A stretch of 21,313 nt of DNA from positions 1 to 21,313 of the forward strand of contig JAQGFW010030829.1 in NCBI GenBank assembly GCA_030463445.1, read 5' to 3'. Under the pieces are notes generated by a model, which was not told the origin of the DNA, made no database searches, and was given only the letters and a program-made list of their open reading frames with translations. Source of the DNA: Euplotes aediculatus (taxonomy: Eukaryota > Ciliophora > Spirotrichea > Euplotida > Euplotidae). Shown here piece by piece: positions 21,264 through 21,313 of the stretch. A program made the position numbers and the translations under genes. Each line of letters opens with the position of its first letter. Within the stretch, counting starts at the first letter, position 1.

Positions 21264-21268
21264 TTCAA
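21264..21268 (-). promoter_or_regulatory. TTGAA subtelomeric motif, Euplotes breakage-site core
   Basis: Read from the telomere inward, exactly 17 bases (21285-21269) separate the last C4 from TTGAA. The surrounding TTTTGAATTC matches the Euplotes chromosome-breakage consensus HATTGAAaHH at the core but not at the A before TTGAA nor the A after it. In Euplotes this element directs fragmentation and telomere addition at a fixed distance, about 17 bp when it lies inside the retained DNA. A 5-mer at one fixed place could still be chance. Confidence 0.6.
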
Positions 21269-21285
21269 AATAAAAATTTTAATTT

Positions 21286-21313
21286 GGGGTTTTGGGGTTT
21301 TGGGGTTTTGGGG
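21286..21313 (+). repeat. Telomere, (G4T4)3G4, 28 nt
   Basis: Four perfect GGGG blocks separated by TTTT finish the sequence, G-rich strand running 5' to 3' outward as a true chromosome end requires. The repeat unit is that of spirotrich ciliates (Euplotes, Oxytricha, Stylonychia). The 28-nt length equals the double-stranded telomere described for Euplotes macronuclear DNA and is longer than the 20 bp of Oxytricha and Stylonychia, although an assembly can truncate telomeres. No degenerate units or longer array are present. Confidence 0.95.

Noticed and set aside
21286-21313. Telomere-like tract as the end of a TBE-type transposon
   Set aside because: Those transposons carry about 17 bp of C4A4 repeat inside longer inverted repeats. 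Here there are 28 perfect bases at the very end, and I see no inverted partner elsewhere in the window.
1-21313. tRNA genes, rRNA, CRISPR arrays, bacterial promoters or terminators
   Set aside because: I found no clover-leaf with a GGTTCRA-type loop, no rRNA-like conserved blocks and no regularly spaced short repeats. The context is eukaryotic.

Overview
The window looks like ciliate DNA from a spirotrich, most likely Euplotes or a close relative. The right end is a perfect (G4T4)n telomere of 28 nt. Read inward from it, there are 17 bp and then TTGAA, the spacing described for Euplotes macronuclear chromosome ends. The left end has no telomere. Everything else is very AT-rich, and no conventional gene longer than about 115 codons is open in the standard code. 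Several frames become clearly longer if UGA is read as Cys, the Euplotes code. The best is a 195-codon frame on the minus strand at 8600-9187. A code with UAA/UAG as Gln (Oxytricha, Stylonychia) fits some stretches and is not fully excluded.

Layout, left to right. 2-459 (minus): a coding-like locus with a hydrophobic segment and a Thr-rich stretch, running to a stop at the window edge. 717-1071 (plus): weak coding-like frames. 1179-1409 (minus): a 76-codon frame. 1365-4663: a head-to-tail duplication of a unit of about 1.65 kb, copies about 7% diverged where compared, with decayed coding-like segments. 4741-5109 (plus): a more GC-rich open segment. 5644-6284: coding-like frames on both strands, the better one minus (5910-6284). 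7313-7492 and 8600-9187 (minus): further isolated frames. 9190-12447: AT-rich, no confident gene. 13174-14384 (plus): fragments resembling the endonuclease and early reverse-transcriptase parts of a LINE, decayed. 15465-16194 (minus): an acidic small protein with possible short introns, then a separate frame. 17254-18165 (plus): a second possible LINE-like remnant. 18170-21000: AT-rich. 21010-21243 (minus): a short gene-like start 42 bp from the telomere.

Coding-like islands of 150-600 bp separated by kilobases of AT-rich DNA do not resemble the compact gene-sized chromosomes of a spirotrich macronucleus. They resemble germline-type DNA (gene segments, transposon fossils, tandem duplications) that nevertheless carries a macronuclear-type telomere. 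No set of genes here can be tied into a pathway, and no gene symbol is justified.
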